DNA of 64,000 nucleotides from Pocillopora verrucosa (GCF_036669915.1 NC_089312.1:10236938-10300937), one strand, 5' to 3'; counted from the first letter of the stretch, positions 13,097 through 25,000 are shown. The notes: a model not told the origin generated them from the sequence alone. Translations and numbers: made by a program.

Positions 13097-14934
13097 TATT
13101 ATTATTATAAGGACTTGCATTTTGCCTGTAAGTGAGTTTTGAATTAGCATCCCCATCTCTTTTCCTTGAGTAGACCTTGAAATAGACAACTCTTCACAGA
13201 GCCCATTGGTACAAGTGTTTATGGTTATGGAGCACATGAAGACTGTTTGTTTTAAAACCAAAACTAAAGTATTCACAATGGCCAATCAAAGGAAAGGAAA
13301 AAAATACAAGGAGCCAATGAGAACTTAAAGTGAACACTGAAACAAACTGTCTCAACGGCAGCAAATAGCAGTGACAAGGGCACAATAGGTTTTAGATTAT
13401 GATTGGTCCATTGACTTAGTAGAGCCTGTTTTCTGCACCAGTCCTTCAGTGAAGTAAAGCAAAACCAAAGCCATCCCAGAATGCCTTTGATACTAATTTG
13501 AAAACTGCTCTAGTGGTAGAGGTTAAAGGAATCTGCATTGCAAGATTTAAGGAACATTCTCCTGTAGAGGTAGTATGTGGTAGTGAGTGATATGTCATAT
13601 GAAAATGATCATTCTTTTTTTTTTTTTTAAAGGACAATGAGGGATGACTATGATATTGATGTAGAATCTCCCAGAAGAATCAGATATGATGGTTTGAGGC
13701 GGGTAAGTTACAGTCTGTTAGGTTTTAATTGAGATATTTGAAAGATCAGTCTTTATATATTAAGTATATAAGTTGCGTGGTGTCTCATGCCAGAATGTAC
13801 ATTAAGAGTATACCTCTCACAAACTGAGTCTCATCTGTACTGTTAGTGATGGAACAATTTTTTTCTGCAGAGATTTATGGCCCAGGAGTAGAGTGCATGA
13901 GTCATAAATCCTAGCAGAAAAAGAGAAATCACTTTCTTGTATTCTAAGTAGCTGTAGAGTTAATACTGTCTATCAATTTTATTCTTTTCCATATGGCGCC
14001 TTCTCGAAATTTGATAACTGTAGAAAAAATGAACAAGATTTTGCTGCAGATACTTATCAACAGTTCTCATATTTTCGAGGGAATTCATAGATTTTGTTTT
14101 CACCACTTGGATTTTTTTATATTTTGATTCAAAGGGAAATTACAGGAAGAAATGGTTGAAGAAAGTTTCATTGAAAAGTGATGTAAGTCTATAAATTAAC
14201 ATATTTGCCAGCTGGTGTCTGTATTATGGGGAAATGTGGCAAAGGGCTACAGGGGTATACTCAAGACAAATTATAACTAGTTAAAAATAAGTTAATTAGT
14301 TAAAATAGTTAAATTAAGTAGTTAAAATAAGTTGATTAATAAGTTTATTGATGTATTAATTAATACTTAATATGTAAGTACAGTGCATCATGTACATTCA
14401 AAGTAGCCTTCTTTTCTTGCTGTGCCTTGATGATCTGATAAATTTCCTTGTTACAATTAAATTTCCCTGGTCCTTTGGTTGTAGATGCAGGTTTTACATT
14501 TTCTCCAGAATTTCTTACAGTAGATTTATTTGTTACTAGACATGTGCAATTTGTTTGGATGATTTCCAACACAAAGAAGAAATAAGCATTTGTAGATGTG
14601 GCCATGCTTACCATCACAAGTGAGTCAATTTCAGTTTTTCCCTCATGTCCATAACTTCTTTTATTGTCGTTGAAGATTAGTACTCCTGATCCTCTATAAT
14701 TTTACCTGAGTGTACTTTAAAGTGTAACCATTTCAATAGTCATACATGTTTTAAGTTTCACAATCATTATCCACTCTGATAGTTCACACACATTTGCTGT
14801 TTGAAATGTTCAGGTGTATAATGAAGTGGATGGAAATCAAAGAGACATGTCCCATATGTCAGAGGAACTGCAGACACGAAAATAACAATGGTGGTGAGAG
14901 AACCCCTCTACTGACAAATCCTTTGGATATATGA
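11826..14934 (+). CDS. RNF24/RNF122-like membrane RING-H2 E3 ubiquitin ligase
   Basis: Five coding exons join in frame: 11826-11932, 13633-13702, 14135-14182, 14540-14619, 14814-14934; 141 residues, TGA stop. Residues about 11-35 form one membrane span ending FCCYLLR, the same place and motif as in vertebrate RNF24/RNF122. Residues 77-117 form a complete RING-H2 with Cys77, Cys80, Cys95 (or Cys93), His97, His100, Cys103, Cys114 and Cys117; the CAICLDDF start and KCIMKWMEIKETCPIC end are typical of this pair. The expected role is E2-dependent ubiquitin transfer from an endomembrane protein, from family knowledge. The start at 11826 is chosen because the leader exon closes its own frame; the exon is open further 5', so a longer N-terminus is possible. 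The C-terminal tail (ERTPLLTNPLDI) holds a PLL-type sequence that might act in sorting, which is inference. Confidence 0.88.
12062..12274 (-). repeat. Dispersed repeat family B, copy 1 (inverted to copy 2)
   Basis: Reads on the minus strand from 'ccttttcactcctgaaag' to 'cagatcttgggagtgaaagg'. It matches copies at 12460-12662 (+), 33151-33300 (-) and 16260-16457 (+). Typical landmarks are 'acttctccc', 'gagaatactcaaac', 'ttatcttgatct' and 'gggagtgaaagg'. It lies in intron 1 of the coding region of the RNF24-like gene. Confidence 0.75.
12460..12662 (+). repeat. Dispersed repeat family B, copy 2
   Basis: A 200-bp unit running from 'cctttaactcccaaaagtga' to 'cttaggagtgaaagggtta'. The two ends are themselves short inverted repeats (ctttaactccc / aggagtgaaagg), as expected for a MITE-like family. 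It lies head-to-head with copy 1, separated by about 185 bp, so the intron could fold on itself. Confidence 0.75.
13049..13108 (+). repeat. (ATC)n/(ATT)n microsatellite
   Basis: A run of about 14 ATC triplets grades into ATT triplets inside the first coding-region intron of the RNF24-like gene. It is likely to vary in length between individuals. Confidence 0.95.
13247..13470 (-). repeat. Dispersed repeat family C, copy 1
   Basis: The reverse complement of this segment (from ttggttttgctttacttc to tactttagttttggtttt, with a gattgg / ctcattggctc core) matches 43541-43735 in the CFAP58 locus. No open frame is shared. It is probably an old non-autonomous transposon. Confidence 0.65.
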
Positions 14935-15639
14935 ATGGACTGACTCCCATGTTTATCAAATGTAATGAGTACAACAAGTCAAAGTCATCCCGCACCAACA
15001 CAACAGGCTCCAAAGTTAAATGTCTCTGACATAGGTAAACGACTGTTGCTGGTGACATTAAGGTTGACATGACTAACAATGTGAATGTGATCTTTAACAG
15101 TTATTTTTCCAAGAGTAAGCATAAGTTAATGAGTTGCTGGCCAACAAGGTACCTACCGCTGAATTGACTCTACTTATCTCTGTCCAAGGACAGAGAGTGC
15201 AATTAAATAGTCCTGTGACATTAACTCAAGGAAATATCTCAAAACTTTTCTGCAGACAATGTAAAAGGGTTATTTCTTTTTTCCACACCAGGACCATATT
15301 TTTGGGCTTCAGTAAATGAGATGAGGTACCATTACTTATAAACAAATCAAAGTGCTGGAATTGTAATACAATACATTTTAATTTTTTTTAACTATTTAAT
15401 ATATCTTGCTAAGTAAGTTCAAGGTCAGCAATGTGTGTTTCAGACTAATTTTTTTCTGCTCTGAGTTAAAGCCCAAGCGTAAGCATGCAGGCCTTAAATC
15501 TGAGCAGGAGAAACAAGGTACTGAAACTCATAGCACACACCTGGAAAACAAGGTTTAGAAGTTGGTAAGATATTTATTATTTCTCTGGGGTGAAACAGAG
15601 TAAGGAAGATTTCAGTTCAAACAAACTTTTGTGGGCAGT

Positions 15640-15800
15640 ACAGTGAAACATGGCCAGCTAAATTGACCAATCATGTTGCTCATTCTTACTGAGAAGTATA
15701 ACATGGCCCACTAGATTGACCAATCGTGTTGCTCATACTAACCGAGAGATATAACATGTCCTACTAAATTGACCAATCATGTTGCTCATACTAACTGAGA
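15640..15800 (+). repeat. 53-bp tandem repeat, three copies
   Basis: The unit contains attgaccaatcatgttgctc followed by atactaaccgagagata. The gaccaatc core recurs at 15665, 15718 and 15771, giving a period of 53 bp. Each unit carries an inverted CCAAT-like ATTGACCAATC. It lies 3' of the RNF24-like gene. Confidence 0.9.
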
Positions 15801-16259
15801 GATGTGATAAAATTGTCATATATTTCCAGCTTTCAACTGATTTACAGACAAGCCTTGTGCTAAACTGTATGGCAGTACAATGAGTTTATAATACTGGAAA
15901 AATGTGTTTGCCCTTAGAAACAATTGAAGTGCAGGTTCTATTGTCTTCTAGCCATTCAATTAATGTTTATTGAAAAATTGGGTAAAAGGAGATAAAAAGA
16001 ATCCTGTTATTAAAGTGGTCTGTAAGTGTACAAATAATATATACTTAAAAATAATTATATGGAGTTTGCTAGATTTAATTTTTACATTTTAAATGAATTT
16101 AATGAATTGTTTGTGATTCTAATGTCAAAAATTCAGCTTACAAGGAATACATAAGAAATAATGTTGAATTTTTTTTACAGTGTAAATAACTGGTATTTTC
16201 AGTATCTACTATTAGCTATTTACTTACAGCATGTGTTTCAGTACGAAGTATTTGGGCCC

Positions 16260-16457
16260 TTTAACCCTACACTCCAAGGACTGACCAAAAATGAACTTCT
16301 TTTAATATCAATACATTTTTGTGCAGATAGGTAAGGAGAAGTTAGCAAAATCTCAACTGGGAGATCTTTTTTGTTTTAAACTCCAAATTCTTCTAAAAGA
16401 AATTTAGAGCAAATAGTTATGAGAATTGATAATTAAATCTTGGGAGTGAAACAGTTA
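16260..16457 (+). repeat. Dispersed repeat family B, diverged copy 4
   Basis: Begins 'tttaaccctacactccaagg' and ends 'aatcttgggagtgaaacag', with the same order of landmarks as 12460-12662 but more diverged. The terminal inverted motif is still visible. Confidence 0.55.
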
Positions 16458-18631
16458 AAAATTGTTTTCTTTTATACTACACATGACAATGTCCATAATT
16501 CAGGATACTGGACTGATAAAGTGAACCTCATTTCTGAGCTTTTTTGTTAGAACTATTATTTTGTACTTGGGTATGTGCTTGGGGTGGGAAAGTGAAGGAA
16601 TTGACAGGGGGGACTGACATTGTGGCTTGGTGGGAAGAACAAAGGTTGATTTACAGTGTTAATTTTTATACAAATGTAATAAAGTTTCAGTCCATCCTCC
16701 AATGCTCCTGTTATTCAGTTTTTGAGGATGAAGGCACTCCTCTTAATGCAGCATGCAGGGTAATCCATAACAGGCCTCCCCCTCCTTATCCTCAATCAAT
16801 ATATGGTCAGGTAGAAGTTCACTGTTACTAATCTGGAATGTCAGACAATTCGCCCTCCAGCCAATTAGCCCCCAATTTCTAGACAATTCACCCCCAATGT
16901 GAAGACAACTTAATTATTGTAGAAGACATAGCTTTTGTCACAAAGTAATTATTTCTTGGAAGAAAAAGAAAGCTTGACTATTCAAGTTAACCAAAACCAT
17001 TTAATGATATACCAATTGTCAATCACATTAACATAAGATGGTGCTTCGTGTTCAGTTCTTTGGTTTTAGATGCGAGAGAATGCGATTGCCATTTGCTAGA
17101 CTTATAAATTTGACCGTAGATAATCTTGTTTCATCCACAATTGACACGAACAATTCAGTTGACTGGCTAGCTAGAGCAGTTGTGCTCTCTCCAGATACCC
17201 TTATCTGTACCTGTGTTCTTAGGGGAGGCAGAATGCTTGAAAATTGTGGTTTCCTTAAAAGCAAGCAAGTATTCTTTAACAGGTGTCTCTCTTGTTGGTT
17301 TGGTTTATTAAGATACATAGAACATTCCTTTGTTTTCAGCATTTTCATTGATACTATCCAAACTTGATGTAAAGCTGACACCATTTAAATGGACTGAGAA
17401 TGAAAGTAAGCATATCACATGCATGTGCTACATGCCAGAGGGTACAAGAGATCTAACAGTTTTCCAAATACCTGCTTCACCTGCACTCTGGCTCTTCTTT
17501 CTAAGGATGTTGATCAGTCCTTAATTTTTTGACTAAATGATTTTAAATTTAAGAGTTTCTAATAGTGATGAGGTGACTTATTGGTTAGCATGCTGATAGG
17601 TTAAATGTACTTTTTTATTGCTGGCCATTTTGAGTGCACTAAAAGGAAAAAAGGCAATTGAGCCACAAGATGATTGAAAAAGGATCCTGATAAACCTGCT
17701 CCTTATAACAACTAATCTGAGACTGTCTGCTCCAAAAGGTGCTAAGCATTGTCGTTAGGAAAAGTTCCCCAAGTCTTTCTTGAACCACCTAACTTTCATC
17801 ACAAGATTTCACATTCCCCCTTAAAGGCAATTCTGTTGATGCAAGAATATGAAAAAATCAATTCTCAGAATGTATCAACACCCAGAACTGAAATGACATT
17901 CTGTGGGGTTTTAAGGTTTTTTTGATAGGTCATCTGGTGTATTAACGTTGTAACATTTAAGGCCTAAGTAAGATAAAAAGGTTAGTGTTTCAATGATAAA
18001 TTCTATGTACTATTACAAAATTGGAAAATGAAAACACAGCGATTAAACTTACTGTTTTTTTTGTCTGAATTCTGCAACTGCTAAACGACAACTAACTAAC
18101 TTACCAGTAGTTAAGACTTAAATTCTAGCATGCAGTGTTTTGTTCGGCTGTCCCAACAGACTGCATTAACTTTAATGACCAAGTATTCACCAGAACAGTT
18201 AGGTTGAGTTTTACAACTGCTAAAGGAAGGAAAATGATGGCAGAAAATATATGAACTTTTTCACTTGCAGTATAAAGCCTTGTCAGAGAGGTGGATGCTG
18301 ACCAAACATCAGCTGCCAAAGGCACATGTTAACCTTAACATTACTTAGTAAAATAATATTTCAATAAATATAGTAAGCAGCACCTGTAAGCAATATCAAA
18401 AGAATCCTGTGTTCTGATTGGCTGGAGGGACCATCTTGCCCATTAAACAAGAGAAAGTGTGAAGAGGACCAACAAAGTTTGTAAGTTTTTCACAATGTTG
18501 GTGATGAAGTTGTGTTTTTATGGACCTGGACTGTCTTAGTCTACAGAAATGCAAAAAAAAAAAAAAAAGAACTTGGCCAACATTCAGTCAAGATGGCTGA
18601 ACATTCAGCTCAAGATTACATGTGCTGTAAT
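16458..18631. other. Intergenic DNA without a supported gene
   Basis: Sense and antisense open frames of about 110 codons overlap at 17038-17384 but neither has a recognisable motif or plausible exon borders. Near 16846-16900 there is a short degenerate tandem of 'gacaattcgccc' type units, and an A-tract lies at 18550-18567. Confidence 0.5.
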
Positions 18632-20719
18632 CTAAGAAATACAGGCATCCATGAGGGGTTACCGGTCACCTCGCCACCAAGCAGACTCGCCACCAGCAAA
18701 CTCGCCACCAAGGAACGATCTCGCCACCAAGCGAAGTCTTCTCGCCACCAACCACCAATAAAGAGATAAACTAGAATAAAGTAGTCGAGGAGAGTAGGAT
18801 GTTCGAACGAACACAATTCAAATCGGCCGATACGTTTGTGCGCTTGTCTGTATTTAAATTATGAACGTGCTTTCGACAACATACGTTTATAAAGTTTGAG
18901 TACAAGACAAGCGAACAAACTTATCGGTTTCGAACGTGCTTTCAACAACATACGTTTATAAAGTTTGAGTACAGACAAGCGAACAAACTTATCAGTTTCG
19001 AACGTGCTTTCGACAACATACGTTTATAAAGTTTGAGTACAGACTGTCCTCGACTAATCTCTTTATTGGTGGTTGGTGGCGAGAAGACTTCGCTTGGTGG
19101 CGAGTACGTTGGTGGCGAGATCGTTCCTTGGTGGCGAGTTCGCTGGTGGCGAGTCTGCTTGGTGGCGAGGTGACTGGATACCCCATGAGGATACCAAGTG
19201 ATAAGTCAACAAAGTTTTCTGCTTGAGATCTTGAACTGATTTCAGGAAAATATTCCACTGTCCAATACAAATGATCATTTATTGTAAAAATTTCATGTCC
19301 AGTGACAGAAGGCAGCTTTGCCCTTTGTACAGCAAGATATGCACCGGCAAATCTATGGGGAGATTTCATTTCTTGATCAATGGACAGAACTCCAAGGTTT
19401 GTCAAGTCGAATAGTTCTTTCCGTTGTCCATATCTGATTTCAGTACAAAATAACTCCCATATTGACTGTACGTTCGCGCATTGTATGAATTTCAAAACAT
19501 TTATGTGCTCTCCTGAGTTGATTTTAAGGTGAATTTTTTCGTTGCATGTGCGAGAGAAATCCCAGAACTCCTCTGTTCCTGCAACTTCTATTTGAAGTGT
19601 GTCGAAACTTGCATACAGCCCAAACTCTTCTCTTCCAACTTGAGGCTTGCATTGTTTTCGGATGTCAGCAGTATAATTACTGTCAAACAATAACGGGAGC
19701 TTTCGTTCAGTTTGCTCCAGGTCAATGATTTGTTTCATGGCTAAGTGAGTTGCTGCAGTAATAGCGCCATGCACTGTACAACCATTGACCTTACAGAAAC
19801 TTACTAAAGCCATTGTTTGTTCTTTAGTTAAGCATCGAGGTATTGCGTGCGTGGTCCGTGCCAGTGAATCACGAGCATTTGGAGGAAACTTTAATAAATA
19901 TAAATTTGCCATCTTGGGTTTGCGAATCATAGCGCTTAGCTTACTGCACCACACGAACAGCGGAATATGAAGTCTTTCCAAGATATTTGGTTCAGTTAGA
20001 TTCAATGTCATGCGCTCGAGTGTTGGACGAAACGCAAGAGTTTCAACTTTCATAGCCTTCCCGTTGTACAGTGCGCCCAGGAATTGCAGCAGTTTGTTTT
20101 TAAATTCAAACACAGATCGGGCATCGCAAATAATATGATGGAAAGTAAACAACAATGAATTTTTGTAGAGAATTCCTTCACCTTCGCGTGCAGTAGTCTC
20201 CCTGAGTAGTGTTACACGCCACAAAGGCCCTTTCTCAGTGTGAAATGGTGCACAATTGATATGTTCGTCAAACGTACTCATCCAGTTTTCTGAATCTACG
20301 TCCATTCTTGTTTGAAATTTCAAACTTTGCGGGTCTTCCATCTCTTCAAAATATGGCTGGTTTCAAATATGGCTGGTTCAAACTGTTACACGCATTCGCA
20401 ATAAGGGGAATCGTTCGGACAACATCAGCAGGGCCGTCTTCAGATGCCCTACATCAAGTTTTATCCTCGATTCCAGCAGGAGCACAGTGTTAAGATAGCC
20501 GATGTTACTTCCGGAGGCACTCACTAAGAAGTATTCTTCAAAGGAACCAAGTCGACGAGAAAGCTTTCCAGTTGTTGTGTAAAAAATTTCGTCATCCCTC
20601 CGATGCAATAGATGGTGACGAATCAGGCACGCAATGCCCACTGCAAGAACGACTGAACAACATAAAACAAGAGGTGAAAGCGACGGGAACACTGAGATTA
20701 ACATCGTCAACGATCCCAT
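18632..20719 (-). pseudogene. Broken HHxxxD acyltransferase (alcohol acetyltransferase/condensation-type)
   Basis: Read on the minus strand this is one nearly continuous frame. It starts at ATG 20719 with a hydrophobic segment (residues about 15-35), then KLSRRLGSFEEYF and SERFPLLRMRV. After a TGA (20378-20380) and a second TGA (20363-20365) it continues in the same frame with PYFEEMEDPQ, the catalytic-type HHIICDARS motif (HHxxxD), and RKQCKPQVGREEFG. This order fits CoA-dependent acyltransferases of the condensation/alcohol-acetyltransferase superfamily, normally about 450-500 residues. The two stops lie in an imperfect 15-16-bp tandem duplication (ttgaaccagccatat). The 530-bp foldback element interrupts the last codons; without it the frame ends after six more codons at a TAG (18632-18634). 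With it, translation would run into the element and stop at 18992. No introns are visible. Probably not functional unless the stops are assembly errors or read through. Confidence 0.8.
18655..19184. mobile_element. 530-bp foldback transposon with repeat-built inverted termini
   Basis: The ends are inverted copies: left arm 18655-18767 and right arm 19057-19184. The outer ends read GGGGTTACCGGTCACC and GGGGTATCCAGTCACC. Each arm is built from tandem TCGCCACCA units separated by short variable spacers: five units on the left, six on the right (one extra of about 15 bp). Both arms end in ccaataaagagat. The centre holds three tandem 68-69-bp units (gaacgtgctttcgacaacat at 18863, 18932 and 19000). 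ATGA occurs directly outside both ends (18651-18654, 19185-19188), which fits a 4-bp target duplication. No transposase is encoded, so it must depend on an enzyme made elsewhere. It sits inside the acyltransferase gene. Confidence 0.9.
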
Positions 20720-20853
20720 TTGAATCTCGGGTGAGATCTTATTTAGCAGTTAGAAGCGAAATAGTTTTTAACCCCCTGATATGAACTTAGCGTAGTATGT
20801 CACACCCTTTGGAGGTCATGAGATACCATGCAGGAAATCCTCACCACTTGGAG

Positions 20854-20985
20854 CAATCTCGAGCCCAGGGTCATTTTGGCTCCTTGTCAGCGGAATGGTC
20901 AAATTGACATTGACAACCAATTGACATTTACCTTTCGGTGAGCATACCGCTGACAAGGAGCCTAAATGACCCTGAGCTCGAGATT
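20854..20985. repeat. Near-perfect 40-bp inverted repeat (hairpin or mini-MITE)
   Basis: Left arm 20854-20893 (caatctcgagcccagggtca to cttgtcagcgg) and right arm 20946-20985 are reverse complements with about two or three mismatches, separated by 52 bp. It lies 135 bp upstream of the acyltransferase ATG on the minus strand, so it falls in that gene's presumed promoter. Confidence 0.85.
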
Positions 20986-21180
20986 GAATTTCGAGATACA
21001 ATTTCGGCGGACCTGAAATAATTAGTAATTCAATTGGCCGTATTTCGAATTGTTTTGGTGAAAACGTCTGTTGACTATTTACGAGCACTAAGTCAAGGGT
21101 TATTCAGAGCGACTGTATGTAAAAAACGCTTAAACCTCAATTATTTTATGCAAGTTTCCAGTTGAAGAGCGTACTTTGGT

Positions 21181-22018
21181 GGCTCAGAAGAAGGTGGCAA
21201 ACGGGGAGTTCCAATCACACATCACGCTGAATTTTTCTAAATCACGCATCACGGAAAAAAATTTTTTTAACCAATCACACGTCACATGAAAAGGAGTGAG
21301 TACGCTAAGCTAATACTGTAAGATTTAAATCTATAACGGATGTATAATTAAAGATTATATTGCATCCAGCGTTTTTTATCCTGGAATGAATAGCGTATCA
21401 CTTGACTTTCATGTTGCTTTTTGCTAGACATTGAAATAAAGACGACTTACTTGTTGAAACTAGACGCTCCGAGAGCGTTTACTCGGGCTTCGTATTGCAA
21501 CATCAAATAGTACTTTACAAGTATCAAACACAGAAAAAGAGAAATTAAAGAATCAGGATATTTAATACAAGAGTTAAGCTTACGTATTTACTATTTGAGT
21601 TCATCAATAGTTTGTTGTTTGCCTCACCTTCGAAGGCTGTTCACGAAGATTTTTTATTTTTTCAATTCGACACCTGAGGTGTTCATCTGGGAGTCACAGT
21701 CATCATAGTTTGTTGTTTAATAAGTCAGTAGTCGTAGTTTTGACAGTGTTTTCGTAGTTTGAACTCATATATGGCACATTGGTTATCTCGCGAGTGCGAA
21801 CTTTGCTAGTTTGGCCATGTTTCAATTTGCGGCCACCCGTGGCTCTAAGAGGCTTGCGTACGAATTGAGTAGTCGTCTACGCCACCTTTACTATTTTCAC
21901 GTTACGATGTCCGGTCCCGCGTCACGCGGATAATTTGGGTTCAATCACTCGTCACCCTGCAAATTTTGGGGCCATCATGCGTAACGCAAAAACCCTTTGC
22001 CACCCTCTCAGAAGGGTC
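21181..22018. mobile_element. Non-autonomous element with gaaggtggcaaa-type inverted ends
   Basis: The left end reads ggctcagaagaaggtggcaa; the right end in reverse complement reads gacccttctgagagggtggc, followed on both sides by aaacgggg/aaaggg. Next to each end are degenerate strings of 'atcacacatcacg' and 'atcactcgtcac' type. The 840-bp body has no open frame of note. Exact edges are approximate. Confidence 0.6.
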
Positions 22019-25000
22019 AAACACAAAAAATTTACTAGAATGCAAATCAGTTTTGCAAAAACACTATTAATTTATCAAAACTAAAATGACTTTTCCAAAG
22101 CACAACTCAACTTACTAAAACACAAATCTAACCTGTTTGTGATAAACACAACAGAACGTCAAGAAGCCAGAGCGAGTGGCATCCGAGCTCGAGATAACTA
22201 TAATTAAAAAATGCAAGTACCTTTGATTGGAGAAAACTCAACCTCGTTCTCAAGACTTTTCACCTCCGCCCCCCCCCCCCCCTTCACCACTCCCTCTAAC
22301 CCCATCCCAGAAATTGGAAGGATGGAGAAAGAGAAACACCAAGAAAGATCAAGAAACAGTACAATTTTGCACTTCTATGCCAAACAATGTCCCTGCTGAT
22401 TCTTGAGAATCGTACATTTCATATTTCGTGGTCATTTTAGAGACCTCTATACAACGAGTAAGTCTAATAGATGACTAACAAAGCGAATTCCAAATATGGT
22501 ATACAATATGGATATGTAAATGGACAGAAGCAATAAACTCCTGAAATGGATTAATGAAGTAAGAGCGCTTATGATAAAAACAAAATAGGAAAGCGCACAC
22601 TCCCAAGCGTTCCCCCGCTGCTCTCCTGACACCTATTGGCTAGTAGCGGTTACGCTTGACCTTCTATCGTATTTCAGACCATAACAAGTTTAGGCATGCT
22701 CATTCGACTGAATACTTTTGCACTGGTCTGGAACATTCTCAAATGACTGAGGACGTATAACTTTGCCGCCTTTGAACCTGCATTATGAAAACATTTCTGA
22801 GAGTGTTTGAAATTCAGGATTTTCAGCGGTTTTCAGGTCAGTAAACAAATGCCTAATAAGAACATGTATTTCCAAGATTATTGAGTGCAGTGAAGTATGC
22901 GTTAACTTTTGCCTAAAACCGACGTTCTCAGAACCTTGCGTCCTTTGATTTAGTGATGACTAACTTTGGCAATGCAGATGAATGTCACAAGACACGAAGG
23001 AGGTATTATGCAACACGAAATCTTATCGTACAAATTCGAGATGATACATTCAAACCAGACGGTCTCAGAGTGGTATCTGTTTTAATTCAGTGATGATTGT
23101 TTTTTGCAAAACAAAACCATGTCACAAAAGATATAGGAAGCCTTATTAAGATTGAAAATTTAGCGCTCTAAGTAGGTTTACCGAAGGTTTGACTTCTCTG
23201 TTATAAGAAATGTTACCAGATCAAAATCATCGGAGTTTCTTCATCCATCGAAAGTAACTTTCTAAGTTGGCAAAACTTTACAATCATCGTCTTTACTCTG
23301 GTCTAGACTAAACTTGGTCACCCTAAATTGATGAAAAAACATTTCACGGTATGTCAGAAAAATTCATAGAATAATTAATCTAGCGCGGCATTTTGAACTG
23401 ATCCTGACATTTCACTTTCTAATATAATTGACGCAGCTTTTCTAATATGATTTTTAAATTTCAAAAACGTCCCCTAGGAAACTCCTCCAGGCAGATACAA
23501 TAGTTCTGTTTGAGTCTCTTTTAGCATTTATGAGGAAAATTATATATTCTACTTGATGGTCTATTTTTAAAAGTTGTATCGATTTCTTTCCTGTTTTAGT
23601 ATTAATTAAGAATTACAAATAGAGACGTGGCTTATATGCAAATGATGATATTTACTGAAACGAGAACTTTTTTGCGTTAGATTTTATTTATGTTTTTCCC
23701 CGAGGCAAAAGATCAACTGTGAGAGTCAAATTTAACAAAAACAAACCCACTTTCTAAGAAAATGTGGGCGATTTTGTATCATGAACCCTTCGGACGAATG
23801 AAGCTTTTATCTCGCGCTCCTAGATTCTCTGTCGTCTCGCAAAGCAAAACGGGATGTGTTGTTTTGACTCAATCCGTCGTGAGCCTATATCTGCATCCGT
23901 TATATCATCTCACCTACGTCTGATGATAATTTTCAATGCGCTCTTGTAAGCAAATTTTATAACATGATGCGATAGAGCTTCATGTCAGCTTACCGTGTTT
24001 TAAGTCTAAAAATGGAGTATAAAGCAAAATTTTGGCCTGAAATCAAACCTTCAAGAGGTGACATTAAAGCTAACTATCTCTTATCTCAAGACAACCGTCG
24101 GTTTTAAGTGGCTCTTGACTTGAGGGGGCACTGTGATATTCGCTCGTATATCATCCTCGTCTCTATTTCGAGACTCTTCAAGCTCACCAAGCAAATTTTA
24201 CCAAAATGGTTCAGTTAATCGAATTGAAACCCTAAAAATTCTAATCCAAAACGGTCTGCGTTAGTCCTTACCAATCTTTGAAAAACCGCTCCACATTCGA
24301 TCACGTGACGCGTTGAATGGACCAGAAATTCCGCTTACACCGTATCAGCGAAATACAATCGGAGAGGCCGAAGAGTTTCCGATTTGTGATGGCCGAGGGA
24401 AAGGCCGGAATAGCTGAGGTCGAATGGCGCTATCTAACGGAAGCGTACTCAAGATATTGCACATCTAGAAGAGGGAACACTTGAATGCTAAATGAGGGTC
24501 ATGTATCTGTTATCAGAAGTTATTAAACCATTCATTTTATGTCGTTCACACCCCATCGCCATTGCGGAAAACTACGAACTTCCCGGCAACGAGTCGTGAA
24601 ATTTTGCATTCTTGCCGATCGGGCGGTGCGGGCGATGTCAACGCCAGAGTCATAGCTTTTATCTTTTTTCATCTCTAAAGCCAAAAAAACTGGAATTCAA
24701 TTAGCTAGGAATCCTCTTCTGATTTAACTGTTGATGACAAATCAAGAGAATGTAACTGGCAGTTTATATTCTTTTGCGATAAATATAAGCCTTTGTTTAA
24801 AAAAAAAAAAAAAAACAGATATATGTTTTCGTCCTGTTACACGCTTTGACCGAAAAAAATTCTGTGATCTCATGTGGAGTTGACTGTACCTCACGCCCTC
24901 GGATTTCGCGTTCTGATGCCCTACCACAAAACTCTATTGTGAGTTAAGCCATCACCAGGTTCATATCTGTTAACTGAGTTGATAATATAAATCGGCCACC

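Noticed and set aside
17038..17384. Overlapping 109- and 110-codon frames on opposite strands
   Set aside because: Mirror-image open frames arise when one strand has few stop-complement codons. No motif, splice signal or neighbour supports either.
18512..18769. 85-codon plus-strand frame rich in Ser, Arg and His
   Set aside because: It is the left inverted arm of the foldback element read in one frame; the same peptide pattern appears from the right arm on the minus strand.
18992..19184. C-terminal 64 residues of the acyltransferase frame as a real domain
   Set aside because: They are translated from the right arm and centre of the inserted element, not from the gene.
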